DNA of 64,000 bases, taken from Melioribacteraceae bacterium (GTDB lineage Bacteria > Bacteroidota > Ignavibacteria > Ignavibacteriales > Melioribacteraceae). The stretch spans positions 186,001 to 250,000 of the forward strand of contig JAIPBD010000001.1 of the NCBI GenBank assembly GCA_021739765.1, in the 5' to 3' direction. The position numbers and the translations under genes are program-made. Shown here piece by piece: positions 8,723-17,454 of the stretch; the first letter of the stretch is position 1, and each line of letters starts with the position of its first letter. The notes beneath the pieces are model-generated. The model worked only from the letters and a program-made list of their open reading frames with translations. It made no database searches and had not been told where the DNA came from.

Positions 8723-10036
8723 ATGAATTATTCTGACGCATTTCATATAATGACCAAACCAACCGGCGCAATTTGTAATATGGATTGTACCTACTGTTTC
8801 TACCTCGAAAAAGAAAAATTATATCCGGGAACAAAAGATTTCAAAATGAAGGAAGAAGTTTTGGAGTCGTACGTTAAGCAATACATCGAAGTTCAAAAAA
8901 TCCCGGAAATTTCGTTTGCTTGGCAAGGCGGAGAACCAACTTTGATGGGGCTCGATTTTTTTAAGAAAGTAGTCGAATTGCAGAAGAAATACGCAAACGG
9001 AAAAATAATCAACAACTCTTTTCAAACAAATGGTGTGCTGCTTGATGATGAGTGGTGTGAATTTTTTGCGGAAAACAAGTTTTTAATCGGGCTCTCAATA
9101 GACGGTCCAAAAGAAATTCACGACAAGTACAGATATTTCAAAGGCGGTCAGGACAGTTTCGAAAAAGTGGTTCGCGGAATAGATTTCATGAAAAAGCATT
9201 CGGTTGATTTTAACACGCTTACCTGTGTGAATCGCGACAATTCTTACAAACCTCTCGAAGTTTATAACTTCCTTAAAGAGATTGGAAGCGGATTTATTCA
9301 GTTCATTCCGATTATTGAACGTGTGGGGAAAAGAGAAGATGTAGACTTAACTTTAATTTCCCCAAACGATAAAGTTCCAAATGAGGTTTCGGATTGGTCT
9401 GTAGAATCTTTGCAATATGGAAAATTTCTATCCGCGATATTTGATGAATGGGTGAGAAAAGATGTCGGTAAATACTACGTTCAGATTTTTGACATAGCGC
9501 TCGAGGCTTGGTATGGCATGGAGCCGAGTTTGTGCGTTTTCCGAGAAACTTGCGGTACAGCAATGGCGTTGGAGCATAATGGCGATCTTTACTCTTGTGA
9601 TCATTATGTCTATCCGGAAAACAAACTTGGAAATGTTTTAGAGGAAACAATTGAGAAATTAGTAAACAGTGAACAACAGAAAAAATTTGGTAATGACAAA
9701 CTTGCCAAACTCCCTAAGTTTTGTCACGAATGCGACGTAAAATTTGCGTGTAACGGCGAATGCCCGAAACATAGATTTATCAAAACACCCGATGGTGAAG
9801 ATGGCCTGAATTATCTGTGCGCGGGATATTATCACTTTTTTAACCATATCGACCCTTATATGAAATTTATGGCGAACCAATTAGTTCAGCAAAAAGCTCC
9901 GGCAAATGTGATGGAATGGGCAATCGAGAAGGAGAAAGGATTTCCTTCTTATAATGTCGGGAGGAATGACGACTGTCCATGTGGTAGTAATAAAAAGTAC
10001 AAAAAATGCTGTGCCGTAGGTACTTCAAGACACTGA
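8723..10036 (+). CDS. Anaerobic sulfatase-maturase-like radical SAM/SPASM enzyme with SEC-C tail
   Basis: Radical SAM protein of the anSME family, which oxidises a Cys or Ser of sulfatases to formylglycine. The SAM-cluster motif is CNMDCTYC (Cys18, Cys22, Cys25), followed by GGEPTL and a SPASM domain whose cysteines are visible in CDHYVYPENKLGN, CHECDVKFACNGEC and nearby. The C-terminus ends with a SEC-C zinc motif (NDDCPCGSNKKYKKCC, about residues 415-431). The start ATG at 8723 has AAAGGAAC upstream. No sulfatase gene lies in the window, so the substrate is elsewhere in the genome or the protein modifies something else. It stands alone, with 162 bases before it and 216 after it. Confidence 0.9.
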   Translation: MNYSDAFHIMTKPTGAICNMDCTYCFYLEKEKLYPGTKDFKMKEEVLESYVKQYIEVQKIPEISFAWQGGEPTLMGLDFFKKVVELQKKYANGKIINNSFQTNGVLLDDEWCEFFAENKFLIGLSIDGPKEIHDKYRYFKGGQDSFEKVVRGIDFMKKHSVDFNTLTCVNRDNSYKPLEVYNFLKEIGSGFIQFIPIIERVGKREDVDLTLISPNDKVPNEVSDWSVESLQYGKFLSAIFDEWVRKDVGKYYVQIFDIALEAWYGMEPSLCVFRETCGTAMALEHNGDLYSCDHYVYPENKLGNVLEETIEKLVNSEQQKKFGNDKLAKLPKFCHECDVKFACNGECPKHRFIKTPDGEDGLNYLCAGYYHFFNHIDPYMKFMANQLVQQKAPANVMEWAIEKEKGFPSYNVGRNDDCPCGSNKKYKKCCAVGTSRH

Positions 10037-10100
10037 CCGATTTGCATCGATTTTTATTCAGAAACCTCCATCGTGACGAAGATACTTATCTGAATGCGGC

Positions 10101-10129
10101 TTGACATTTAATTTATATTCTTCTTATTT
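10101..10129 (+). promoter_or_regulatory. Possible sigma70-type promoter before the amine oxidase gene
   Basis: TTGACA at 10101-10106 and TTATTT at 10124-10129 are 17 bases apart; an overlapping TATTTT at 10125 gives 18. The predicted start of transcription would leave about 115 bases of leader before the ATG at 10253. The -35 box is perfect and the -10 box weak. This is pattern matching only. Confidence 0.3.
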
Positions 10130-10252
10130 TGGAAAATAAGACATTAACTCCAATACAACCTGTACTCAGCGGTTGTTCGGGGTAAATCCGATTCTGTAAT
10201 TTCAGTTTTTAAAAATCTAATTCCCCTACTGCGTTTACCGGGAGAAAAAGAG

Positions 10253-11944
10253 ATGAAAATTTCATGTCCTGATCGTAGAAAATTTATAAAGCAAATGGCG
10301 CTTTTTGCCTCCATGACAGCCCTTCCAAAGTTTGGAATGCCCGATATTAACAAAATAAAGAGTGGTGAAAAAGTATACGTAATTGGAGCCGGCATTTCGG
10401 GAATTGCTGCCGCAAGAAAATTACATAACGCCGGAGTAGATGTTACGATTTTGGAAGCACGGAACAGATTAGGAGGAAGAATTTGGACTGACCGCTCGCT
10501 TGGTTTGCCGGTAGATTTAGGGGCTTCATGGATTCACGGGCCCAGTGTCGAAAATCCGATAAAAAAAATAGCCGACGATATTTCAGCCAATTTGTTTGAA
10601 ACCGATAATGAAAGCCTAAGTGTTTTTGACAATGATGGCAATGAGATTGATGACGCTGCTATGTCTGATTACTATAACGATTATATCGAACTACTTGATG
10701 AAATCGAAACCATTGCCGAAGAAATGGAGAATGATAGTACGGTTAAGTCAATAATTCAAAGTATAGAGCCTGATTATCTTACAGATCTTATTATGCAATA
10801 TCAGTTGACTTCTTATATGGAATTTGATTCCGGTGGTGATATAAATAAACTCTCCGCTAAGTATTGGGCGAATGATTTGAAGTACTCCGGGAATGATGTC
10901 CTTTTCCCAGATGGTTACGATACGATCACAAATTATCTTGCTGATGGTCTGAAAATTAATCTTGAACATATAGTAAATAAAATTAATTATCAGAATGATT
11001 CAATCATTCTTTCTACTGACAAAGGAAATTTCGAAGCAGATTATTTGATTGTTACTCTACCTTTGGGTGTATTAAAATCCGGATCAGTAACATTTTTGCC
11101 CGATTTGCCTGAATCGAAAAAATCAATTATGAACAAGGTTGAAATGGGGTCAATCAATAAAGTTTTTTTAAGCTGGGATGAATCATTTTGGGATGATGAT
11201 TTACAATATATCGGAGTTACTACAGAAGTAAAAGGAATGTACCCGTATTTCTTGAACGCGAATAAATTTACTCCATATAACGGACTTATGACTTTTGGAT
11301 TTGGTGAATACGGAAAAACGATGGAAGAGAATTCTGACGAACAAATAAAGAATGACATACTAAATATTTTAAGAAAAATATACGGGAATGATGTTACAGA
11401 ACCGAATGGTGTAATTGTCAGTCGCTGGAATTCGGATGAATTTACAAAAGGGGCATATTCTTTTGCCGGTGTTGGAAATTCTCCTGAGTTTTTTGATGGT
11501 TGGAAAGAAACTATTGAAGATAGAATATTTTTCGCCGGTGAACATACGATTAATGATTATAGAGGAACTGTTCACGGTGCCTACATTTCCGGAATCCAAG
11601 CTGCCGATAAAATTTTGGATGCAATTACATCTGTAAAAACAAATTACAACCAACCGAATAAAATAAAATTAATGCAGAATTACCCGAATCCCTTCAATGC
11701 AACTACAAAAATCAAGTATACTATTGCCAACGAAAATATAAACAATCGGGCAGAGAACTATACTGTAAAACTTGTAATTTTTGATGCAGTCGGCCGCGAA
11801 GTAAAAACTTTGGTAGATGAACAAAAATCTCCCGGTGAATATGTTATACAATTCGATGGAAATAATTTGAGTAGCGGAACTTATACATACACTCTTACTC
11901 AAGGCGATTTTACAAAGTCAAAAAAGATGATATTGCTGAAATAA
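10253..11944 (+). CDS. Flavin amine oxidase with Tat-like signal and T9SS sorting domain
   Basis: FAD-dependent amine oxidase (monoamine or polyamine oxidase fold). The dinucleotide-binding GAGISGIAAARKL begins near residue 47 and continues into EARNRLGGR. The FAD-contacting C-terminal block is AGEHTINDYRGTVHGAYISG. The N-terminus has DRRKFIK followed by a hydrophobic stretch, a good match to the twin-arginine export motif. The last 90 or so residues are a T9SS type A sorting domain (NYPNPFNATTKI through KKMILLK). GGGAGA precedes the ATG. It would be exported folded with FAD, then sent across or onto the outer membrane. Fifteen bases separate it from a lipoprotein gene, which is followed by a second T9SS cargo gene, so the three probably share a transcript. 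The substrate amine is unknown. Confidence 0.88.
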   Translation: MKISCPDRRKFIKQMALFASMTALPKFGMPDINKIKSGEKVYVIGAGISGIAAARKLHNAGVDVTILEARNRLGGRIWTDRSLGLPVDLGASWIHGPSVENPIKKIADDISANLFETDNESLSVFDNDGNEIDDAAMSDYYNDYIELLDEIETIAEEMENDSTVKSIIQSIEPDYLTDLIMQYQLTSYMEFDSGGDINKLSAKYWANDLKYSGNDVLFPDGYDTITNYLADGLKINLEHIVNKINYQNDSIILSTDKGNFEADYLIVTLPLGVLKSGSVTFLPDLPESKKSIMNKVEMGSINKVFLSWDESFWDDDLQYIGVTTEVKGMYPYFLNANKFTPYNGLMTFGFGEYGKTMEENSDEQIKNDILNILRKIYGNDVTEPNGVIVSRWNSDEFTKGAYSFAGVGNSPEFFDGWKETIEDRIFFAGEHTINDYRGTVHGAYISGIQAADKILDAITSVKTNYNQPNKIKLMQNYPNPFNATTKIKYTIANENINNRAENYTVKLVIFDAVGREVKTLVDEQKSPGEYVIQFDGNNLSSGTYTYTLTQGDFTKSKKMILLK

Positions 11945-11959
11945 GAATTTGAGGTAAAT

Positions 11960-12355
11960 ATGAAAATTATTACAATCATAGTTTTATGCATTATGATTAT
12001 GGGATGTTCTTCGGGCGAAAATTCCAATTCAAAAGAACCTGATCAGACGGTTATGCCTGCGCCTTCTCCCGGCACAGCAATTATTGATTGTGAAATCGTT
12101 TCACTTGAAGAATTACAAAATTATCTTAATGTGAAAATAAAAGTGGAGAAATATAAATCCGGAAGCGGAACTCCATTATTGAGCGAACACAAATTAGTTG
12201 ATATTCGATTCCCAATCGAAGATTCGATCTCACAAAGATTAAATAAAATAAAAACGGAGGAGAAAGTTCTTAAGATTACCGCTAAAAATGAGAAAAGCTT
12301 CGGAGCAGAAAACAGCGGAAAAAATTACTGGAAGTTTATTGGATTCAGGAAATAA
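11960..12355 (+). CDS. Small lipoprotein of unknown function
   Basis: A 131-residue protein with a lipoprotein signal peptide (hydrophobic run ending IMGCSSGE; lipidated Cys about residue 16). The mature part has a low-complexity Ser/Asn/Glu/Pro linker and then a compact basic/acidic domain that I do not recognise. The start ATG has TTGAGGT upstream. It sits 15 bases after the amine oxidase gene and 14 before the BNR-repeat gene, so it is part of that transcript. A role in handling the neighbouring secreted proteins is possible but not shown by the sequence. Confidence 0.75.
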   Translation: MKIITIIVLCIMIMGCSSGENSNSKEPDQTVMPAPSPGTAIIDCEIVSLEELQNYLNVKIKVEKYKSGSGTPLLSEHKLVDIRFPIEDSISQRLNKIKTEEKVLKITAKNEKSFGAENSGKNYWKFIGFRK

Positions 12356-12369
12356 AACTGGAGGAGTAA

Positions 12370-15135
12370 ATGAAATTTAAACCACAAATTAATAGGAGAA
12401 TATTTTTTATTTGTATACTGATAGCGCTTTGTATAAGCTACGTATCATATAATTATACAACAGACAAATCATATTCTGAACTGAAATCAGAAAAACGAGG
12501 AATTAAACTTAAAACAAAAATTGAAAGAAACGAATATTTCTTTAACATTTTAAAAAATCCTGAGACTAAATCTATCCCCAAAAATATTCGGCAAAGAGAG
12601 TTAGCTTTTGCAGAGCAGCTCCGAAATGAATTTAATCTTAGAAAAGTCAAGAGTACGAAATTAGAATGGGAAGAAGCTGGTCCGACAGATGTTGGGGGTA
12701 GAACAAGAGCCTTAGCTGTTGATTTAAACAATTCAAATATTGTGCTTGCAGGAGGCGTAAACGGTGGAATTTGGAAATCAACCGACAAAGGATCGACCTG
12801 GGTTCTTAAATCAGATCCATCCCAAGATTTGAGTGTCAGTTCAATCTGTCAAGACCCATCCAATCCATCCATTTGGTACTACACGGCAGGTGAACTTGAT
12901 CATTCCGCCAATGATTTTAGCGGTTCGGCACACATATTGGGGAGCGGTATTTATAAATCTACCGATAATGGTGAAACATGGGATCATATAAAGGTTGAAG
13001 AAACAAGAACAGAAGTAGATTCTCCGACTGATTTTATATCAAAAATACAAGTAAGCAAAACCTCGGGCTCAATCTTTTTTACGGGTGGGTATGTGGGTCT
13101 CCTAAAATCAACTGATGGTGGGAAAAATTTTACTCATGTGTTTGGTGATAACCCTCTAGGGAGTACCAAATACTATGAATTTGATATCTCAGAAGACGGC
13201 AAAATAATTGTTGCAACTTCAATAAGTGAAAACTTATCGTCCGAGATAGACGGTGGAGTATATCTTTCCACCGATGATGGTGTAAATTTTAATGAAATTA
13301 CACCAGATGATTACAAAAACTTGGGTTGGTGGGATAGAGTTGTAGTGGCTTTTGCTCCTTCAGATAATAATACAGCATATATTTGGGCTGATGCGTATGA
13401 TGACCAATTTGAATCGATTCCGCTTTTTCATAAAATTGATCTTTCGGGAAGTGAACCTTCAATTGTAGACCGGTCAGCCAATCTACCCGATTTTGGAGGT
13501 CAAGTCGGTGAATTAAGTACCCAAAACAGTTACAACATGATACTTGAAGTAAAACCTGACGATCCGAATTTTGTTTTATTGGGTGGGACAAATTTATTCC
13601 GATCTTTTGATGGTTTCGCTACAAAAGCAGACGATGAAAGCAAAAATTGGATTGGGGGTTATGCTACGTCTAATGATATTTCAGAGTATAATAATCATCA
13701 CGCTGATCAACATGCGTTATTCTTTGATCCGGAGAATTCGGATGCTTTATGGTCGGGTCATGATGGGGGATTGAGTTATATCCAGGATATAAACGAAGTT
13801 TCTCTTTCAATCGCTTGGCAAGATAAAAATCAAGGTTACAACGTAACTCAATTTTATAGGATTGACATCGGTAACGTTGATGGAAATTTCTATTTGGGAG
13901 GTGGGACTCAAGATAACGGCACTCCTTTATTTAATATTAATAATGGCGAGGCATCAGAAAGTTCAGATATCTCCAGCGGAGATGGTGGATTTATGTTTAT
14001 AGGGGATTCGTATGTTGTAAATTCTGCTCAAAATGGTCGTGTCGGAATTGATTTTCTCGATGGTAATTGGTCGATAATTTCACCGGCTACTCCCAAAGAA
14101 AGGTTATTTATTCATCCGATAGTTTTGGATCCTTCAGATGATAATGTTTTGTTTTATCCGACCGGAAAGAATCTTATGCGAAATGTCGGTATCGGTTCGC
14201 TTCAGAATTTCCAAGAATCGGATGATGGTTGGCAAGATTTGGGGGATATTTCAGCGAACGATGATGTTGACGCTATCACGGCTCTAGGAATGGCAAAGGA
14301 CGGAACTTTATATTGTGGTCTTTCAGGTGAAGGTCACCCACAACTTATTAAAATCAAAAATGCCAAAACGGCTACAAACGGATTTGAAAATGTATCGATT
14401 ACAGCCGCACATGCAGGGTCTTATGTGCACGATATTGCTGTAAATGAATTAAATTCGGATGAGTTACTCGTCATCTTCTCAAATTATAATGTAGAAAGTG
14501 TTTTTTATTCGAACGATGGTGGGGCGACTTATTCTGCGGTTCAGGGAAATCTTGCAGGAACACAGAATGAGCCCGGACCATCAGTACGAGCCGCAGAAAT
14601 AATAGAATTTGAAGGTGAAAAATATTATTTCGTTGCAACAAGCATCGGGGTGTTCTCAACAACTCTCCTAAATGAAGATCAAACTGACTGGGTTTGGGAA
14701 GGAGAAGAAACAATCGGTACTACCGTTACGAATGATATTGTCTCAATTCCGACAACCGGGGATATTGCAGTCGGAACTCATGGAAGAGGAATTTTTACTT
14801 CAAATATTAAAAACACCGTTTCCGGTATAAAAAATAATCAAAAGCCTGAATCGTTTTTATTAAGTCAGAACTATCCAAATCCTTTTAATCCGTCAACAAC
14901 AATTGAATATATAGTTCCAAAAACAAATGATCATTCAAATTTTATAAATTCAACTGTTACTTTAGGAATATATGATATACTTGGAAATCATATTCGAACT
15001 CTGATCAATGAAGAGAAGGCACCCGGAAATTACAGATTCAATTTTGATGCCGAAGGGTTGGCGAGTGGAACATATATTTATAAACTAAATATTGGAAATA
15101 TTACAGATGCAAAAAAAATGGTTTTAATCCGCTAA
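12370..15135 (+). CDS. Secreted BNR/Asp-box beta-propeller protein with T9SS sorting domain
   Basis: A 921-residue exported protein. An N-terminal hydrophobic segment (IFFICILIALCISYV) serves as signal or anchor. The body is a sortilin/BNR-type beta-propeller with Asp-box repeats, for example STDKGSTW from about residue 137 and STDNGETW from about 197, and further STDGGKNF and SNDGGATY copies. Such propellers occur in sialidases, Vps10-like proteins and carbohydrate-binding proteins; no sialidase catalytic residues were identified, so 'glycosyl hydrolase' would be over-calling. The C-terminus is a standard T9SS type A domain (NYPNPFNPSTTI ... KKMVLIR). Strong GGAGGAG ribosome site. It is the last gene before a strong terminator. 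Confidence 0.85.
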   Translation: MKFKPQINRRIFFICILIALCISYVSYNYTTDKSYSELKSEKRGIKLKTKIERNEYFFNILKNPETKSIPKNIRQRELAFAEQLRNEFNLRKVKSTKLEWEEAGPTDVGGRTRALAVDLNNSNIVLAGGVNGGIWKSTDKGSTWVLKSDPSQDLSVSSICQDPSNPSIWYYTAGELDHSANDFSGSAHILGSGIYKSTDNGETWDHIKVEETRTEVDSPTDFISKIQVSKTSGSIFFTGGYVGLLKSTDGGKNFTHVFGDNPLGSTKYYEFDISEDGKIIVATSISENLSSEIDGGVYLSTDDGVNFNEITPDDYKNLGWWDRVVVAFAPSDNNTAYIWADAYDDQFESIPLFHKIDLSGSEPSIVDRSANLPDFGGQVGELSTQNSYNMILEVKPDDPNFVLLGGTNLFRSFDGFATKADDESKNWIGGYATSNDISEYNNHHADQHALFFDPENSDALWSGHDGGLSYIQDINEVSLSIAWQDKNQGYNVTQFYRIDIGNVDGNFYLGGGTQDNGTPLFNINNGEASESSDISSGDGGFMFIGDSYVVNSAQNGRVGIDFLDGNWSIISPATPKERLFIHPIVLDPSDDNVLFYPTGKNLMRNVGIGSLQNFQESDDGWQDLGDISANDDVDAITALGMAKDGTLYCGLSGEGHPQLIKIKNAKTATNGFENVSITAAHAGSYVHDIAVNELNSDELLVIFSNYNVESVFYSNDGGATYSAVQGNLAGTQNEPGPSVRAAEIIEFEGEKYYFVATSIGVFSTTLLNEDQTDWVWEGEETIGTTVTNDIVSIPTTGDIAVGTHGRGIFTSNIKNTVSGIKNNQKPESFLLSQNYPNPFNPSTTIEYIVPKTNDHSNFINSTVTLGIYDILGNHIRTLINEEKAPGNYRFNFDAEGLASGTYIYKLNIGNITDAKKMVLIR

Positions 15136-15150
15136 TAATTTATCTGAATA

Positions 15151-15194
15151 AAACCCCAAATTCTGATGAGAACCGAATTTGGGGTTTTTTCTTT
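15151..15194. terminator. Strong, probably bidirectional intrinsic terminator
   Basis: A perfect 13-bp inverted repeat (15151-15163 with 15175-15187, core ACCCCAAATTC) encloses an 11-base loop and runs into a T-rich tract on the plus strand. On the minus strand the hairpin is followed by TTTTATTC. It sits between convergent genes, the BNR protein and the minus-strand secreted protein, and could serve both. Confidence 0.88.
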
Positions 15195-15235
15195 TCCAAA
15201 AAATCTTTCAACAGAGTTCAAAGCAGCTTTTATAT

Positions 15236-16198
15236 CTATTTAAGCGTTAAGTGAAATTCGTCTTTTGTTACATTTGAAATAATTGTACCTCTCTCGATTA
15301 CTTGGTTCATTTTTCCTTGTCCCGGAATTTCAGTTTCTGCTAGTACAAACTCATCCATCACTACTTTTTCAACCCAAAATGTTTCTTTATTTATATAAAG
15401 GGTCCCCTTGTAGTGAGAGGCTCCGTTTGTTGTAACAAGCATATTCGGCATCGGTTCAATCAACATCTTGAATGAGCTTTCACCTGAATCAAAATTTAGA
15501 ATCCCGCAAATCGCGTCATTGACAATTCCAACGCCAATAAATTGGAGCGATATTTCGCCATTTTTGAAATAAGATCCTTCTTTAATGTTCGTTCCGAGAT
15601 TAACCGGCGGCTCTGAATTTGCGGAAGAGTGAATGATTTTTTGATTTAACCTGCTTAAATCTTGAATTCCTTTACCATCAGTAGTGGGTTCGGCAAAAAC
15701 ATTGCAGAATGCGTGAAAATCGATAAATGTATTGTAAATCCAGTACGTTACAACCTGCGAAAGAGCGTCCCCGGTATTATCCTTCAGATTTTCGAATTTA
15801 CTATGACTGATACCAAATACCAGCTCCTCAGCCTTTTCTGTTTCCGACTCCCCGCCAAAAACATACGACCAACCTTCAAGTTCGGGAATCGTTACTTCTA
15901 CACCATTACTATTAATTACAATAAATTTAATACAAGTATATTTGAATAGATCTTTCCCATTTTTATTGATTGGTGAGCATTCCAAAAATAATTTTAAGTG
16001 ATCTTTCCCTGATCGGTTTCCATTTAATTGATAATTAAGCATGGTGGTTTCGAGAACAAAATACTGAATCTCATTTGTTCTTTTTCCTTCCCAATTAAAT
16101 GATCCCTGAAGAAAATCTTTAACTTGCGCATGGTGAAAATTCATTCCCCCAAGTACAAATAGAAAAGTAATTACTGTTAATATCATCCTTGTTTTCAT
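15236..16198 (-). CDS. Secreted protein of unknown function
   Basis: A 320-residue protein with a signal peptide (MKTRMILTVITFLFVLGGMNF). I do not recognise a domain. The mature part is rich in predicted beta strands, with one notable stretch, GTLYINKETFWVEKVVMDEF, that resembles outer-membrane lipoprotein-sorting-like or LolA-type proteins, but this is weak. The ATG at 16198 has a run of six G upstream. It follows the winged-helix regulator gene by 20 bases on the same strand, so it is probably the third gene of the operon driven from about 17150. It has no T9SS tail and no lipobox. Confidence 0.7.
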   Translation of the reverse strand: MKTRMILTVITFLFVLGGMNFHHAQVKDFLQGSFNWEGKRTNEIQYFVLETTMLNYQLNGNRSGKDHLKLFLECSPINKNGKDLFKYTCIKFIVINSNGVEVTIPELEGWSYVFGGESETEKAEELVFGISHSKFENLKDNTGDALSQVVTYWIYNTFIDFHAFCNVFAEPTTDGKGIQDLSRLNQKIIHSSANSEPPVNLGTNIKEGSYFKNGEISLQFIGVGIVNDAICGILNFDSGESSFKMLIEPMPNMLVTTNGASHYKGTLYINKETFWVEKVVMDEFVLAETEIPGQGKMNQVIERGTIISNVTKDEFHLTLK

Positions 16199-16218
16199 AA
16201 TTAATCCCCCCGATTAAT

Positions 16219-16527
16219 TTATTTGATTGTGCGTCTTGCCAGTTCTTCAACCATATCCAGATACTCTTTAAATGCTGATAATCCGGTTTCGGTTATTGAA
16301 CATGTTGTTTGTGGAATTTTCCCCACAAATTGTTTTTGAATTTTGATGTAACCAGTAGTCTCTAGCTTTGATAAATGAACACTGAGATTTCCCTTGGTAG
16401 TGTTTACCTCCTTCAGCAATGAGTTAAAATCTGTTTCATCAACTGTCGCAAGCAGACCAAGAATTGATAGACGAATTCTCGAATGTATAATTGCGTCAAT
16501 ATTTTTATGGTCGAATGCCTTACTCAT
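16219..16527 (-). CDS. Winged-helix transcriptional regulator (PF13601-like)
   Basis: A 102-residue DNA-binding protein with a single winged helix-turn-helix domain. The pattern HSRIRLSILGLL, then NSLLKEVNTTKGNLSVHLSKLE as the HTH and GYIKIQKQF as the wing, fits the small MarR/ArsR-like family PF13601 that usually represses the operon it belongs to. Its start overlaps the end of the upstream membrane-protein gene by 8 bases, so the two are co-translated. The palindromic operator at 17144-17172 over the operon promoter is the natural target. No Cys or His metal site of ArsR type is visible, so the inducing signal is unknown. Confidence 0.85.
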   Translation of the reverse strand: MSKAFDHKNIDAIIHSRIRLSILGLLATVDETDFNSLLKEVNTTKGNLSVHLSKLETTGYIKIQKQFVGKIPQTTCSITETGLSAFKEYLDMVEELARRTIK

Positions 16528-17125
16528 TATATTTTTCTTTCCATTTACGATAAATGATTATGCCTGGGATAATTTCGAGAAAGAAAATTAATACTGCAAA
16601 TAGGAGTGAAAGTTGGTATTCCTCTCCTATATATTTCCAATTTAACGCGGCGAATGCACCCAACCACCAACCGAAAGCGAGTACTTTCATTATCGTTAGT
16701 TGATTAATAATTCCTGTCAGATAGTATGCTATGCCGAGAACAATTCCGATTACAATGAAAAGGAGAGTGGTCGGTAATCCTCCAACAATGAAATAGTAAA
16801 GGGAAATAAGCGCGATAGGAATTCCACAAACAGTCCAGATGGCATTAAACAATTCCGAAGCAAATGTTTTTGGTTGTTCAGATTTTACATACTTCTTCTT
16901 TGTAATAATATTGAATGTAATAAGTATCGCCATCAGCACCAACCAGAGTTGCGGCAGCCAATCTATCAATCCATTTAATCCCAAAATATAGGATACCGTG
17001 CTGCCGACTAACACATATATACCGGTACTGATATAAAGCAATCCATTGTCAACAAGAGTTCTGCGATTATTCTCAATCATTTTCTTTATGTAAGAAATAT
17101 CGTCTTCAAACTGATTAGTTTCCAT
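16520..17125 (-). CDS. Multi-pass membrane protein of unknown function
   Basis: A 201-residue protein with a short hydrophilic N-terminus (about 30 residues, predicted helix with YIKKMIENNRRTLVD) and about six hydrophobic segments ending in a short charged tail. I do not recognise a transporter or enzyme family. It is the first gene of a unit with the winged-helix regulator (8-base overlap) and the secreted protein downstream. This arrangement of small membrane protein plus PF13601-type regulator recurs in Bacteroidota, which supports a sensor or stress role, but that is inference. ATG at 17125 with TTTTGGAGCGATA upstream. Confidence 0.75.
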   Translation of the reverse strand: METNQFEDDISYIKKMIENNRRTLVDNGLLYISTGIYVLVGSTVSYILGLNGLIDWLPQLWLVLMAILITFNIITKKKYVKSEQPKTFASELFNAIWTVCGIPIALISLYYFIVGGLPTTLLFIVIGIVLGIAYYLTGIINQLTIMKVLAFGWWLGAFAALNWKYIGEEYQLSLLFAVLIFFLEIIPGIIIYRKWKEKYNE

Positions 17126-17143
17126 TATCGCTCCAAAAGATTG

Positions 17144-17172
17144 TAAACTGGTTTAAAATATAAACCAGTTTA
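17144..17172. promoter_or_regulatory. Palindromic operator, probably autoregulatory
   Basis: A perfect 12-bp inverted repeat: TAAACTGGTTTA at 17144-17155 and TAAACCAGTTTA at 17161-17172, with a 5-base spacer. Each arm is itself a small palindrome of the form TAAAC-N2-GTTTA, with centres 17 bases apart, so two dimers could bind nearby faces. It overlaps the -10 element of the promoter for the membrane-protein/regulator operon, an ideal place for repression by the encoded winged-helix protein. Confidence 0.75.
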
Positions 17173-17185
17173 GTTGATTTGTCAA
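17157..17185 (-). promoter_or_regulatory. Sigma70-type promoter of the membrane protein/regulator operon
   Basis: Read on the minus strand, TTGACA (17185-17180) and TATATT (17162-17157) are exactly 17 bases apart. Transcription would start near 17150, about 25 bases before the ATG at 17125. The -10 box lies in the centre of the palindrome at 17144-17172, so binding there would block polymerase. Confidence 0.7.
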
Positions 17186-17277
17186 GAAAATTTTTCAGCA
17201 ATTTATTGTTAGCATTTCATTTTTTATAAATTGATTGGAAAATGAGCTTGCTCTATTTAAATAAGAAAATATGCTTA

Positions 17278-17306
17278 TTGCACTATTGTCTACTTTTTAT
17301 GATATT
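17278..17306 (+). promoter_or_regulatory. Possible promoter of the tRNA cluster
   Basis: TTGCAC (17278-17283) and GATATT (17301-17306) are 17 bases apart and would start transcription about 20 bases before tRNA-Arg. The -10 match is moderate. The placement suits a tRNA operon ending at the terminator after the second tRNA-Glu. Confidence 0.35.
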
Positions 17307-17333
17307 TGTTGTCTTGTTTTTTTGTAAATACAT

Positions 17334-17406
17334 GCGCCAGTAGCTCAATGGATAGAGCAACGGCCTTCTAAGCCGTAGGTTAGAGGTTCGAGTCCTCTCT
17401 GGCGTA
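17334..17406 (+). tRNA. tRNA-Arg (anticodon TCT)
   Basis: The cloverleaf is complete: acceptor GCGCCAG pairs with CTGGCGT (one G-T pair), the anticodon stem ACGGC/GCCGT encloses the loop CTTCTAA, and the T arm is AGAGG-TTCGAGT-CCTCT. CCA is not encoded. First of four clustered tRNA genes. Confidence 0.96.
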
Positions 17407-17454
17407 CGAAAAAATAAAATTGTTATTGACATTTTGTCCGCATTTAATTTACAC

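Noticed and set aside
12370-15135. Calling the BNR protein a sialidase
   Set aside because: Asp-box repeats are present but the sialidase catalytic Arg triad and Tyr/Glu were not found.
17426-17454. TTGACA before tRNA-His that could be a promoter
   Set aside because: The best -10 at a 17-base spacing (17449-17454) would start transcription inside the tRNA; closer spacings give no usable -10. The gene is more likely transcribed from upstream of tRNA-Arg.
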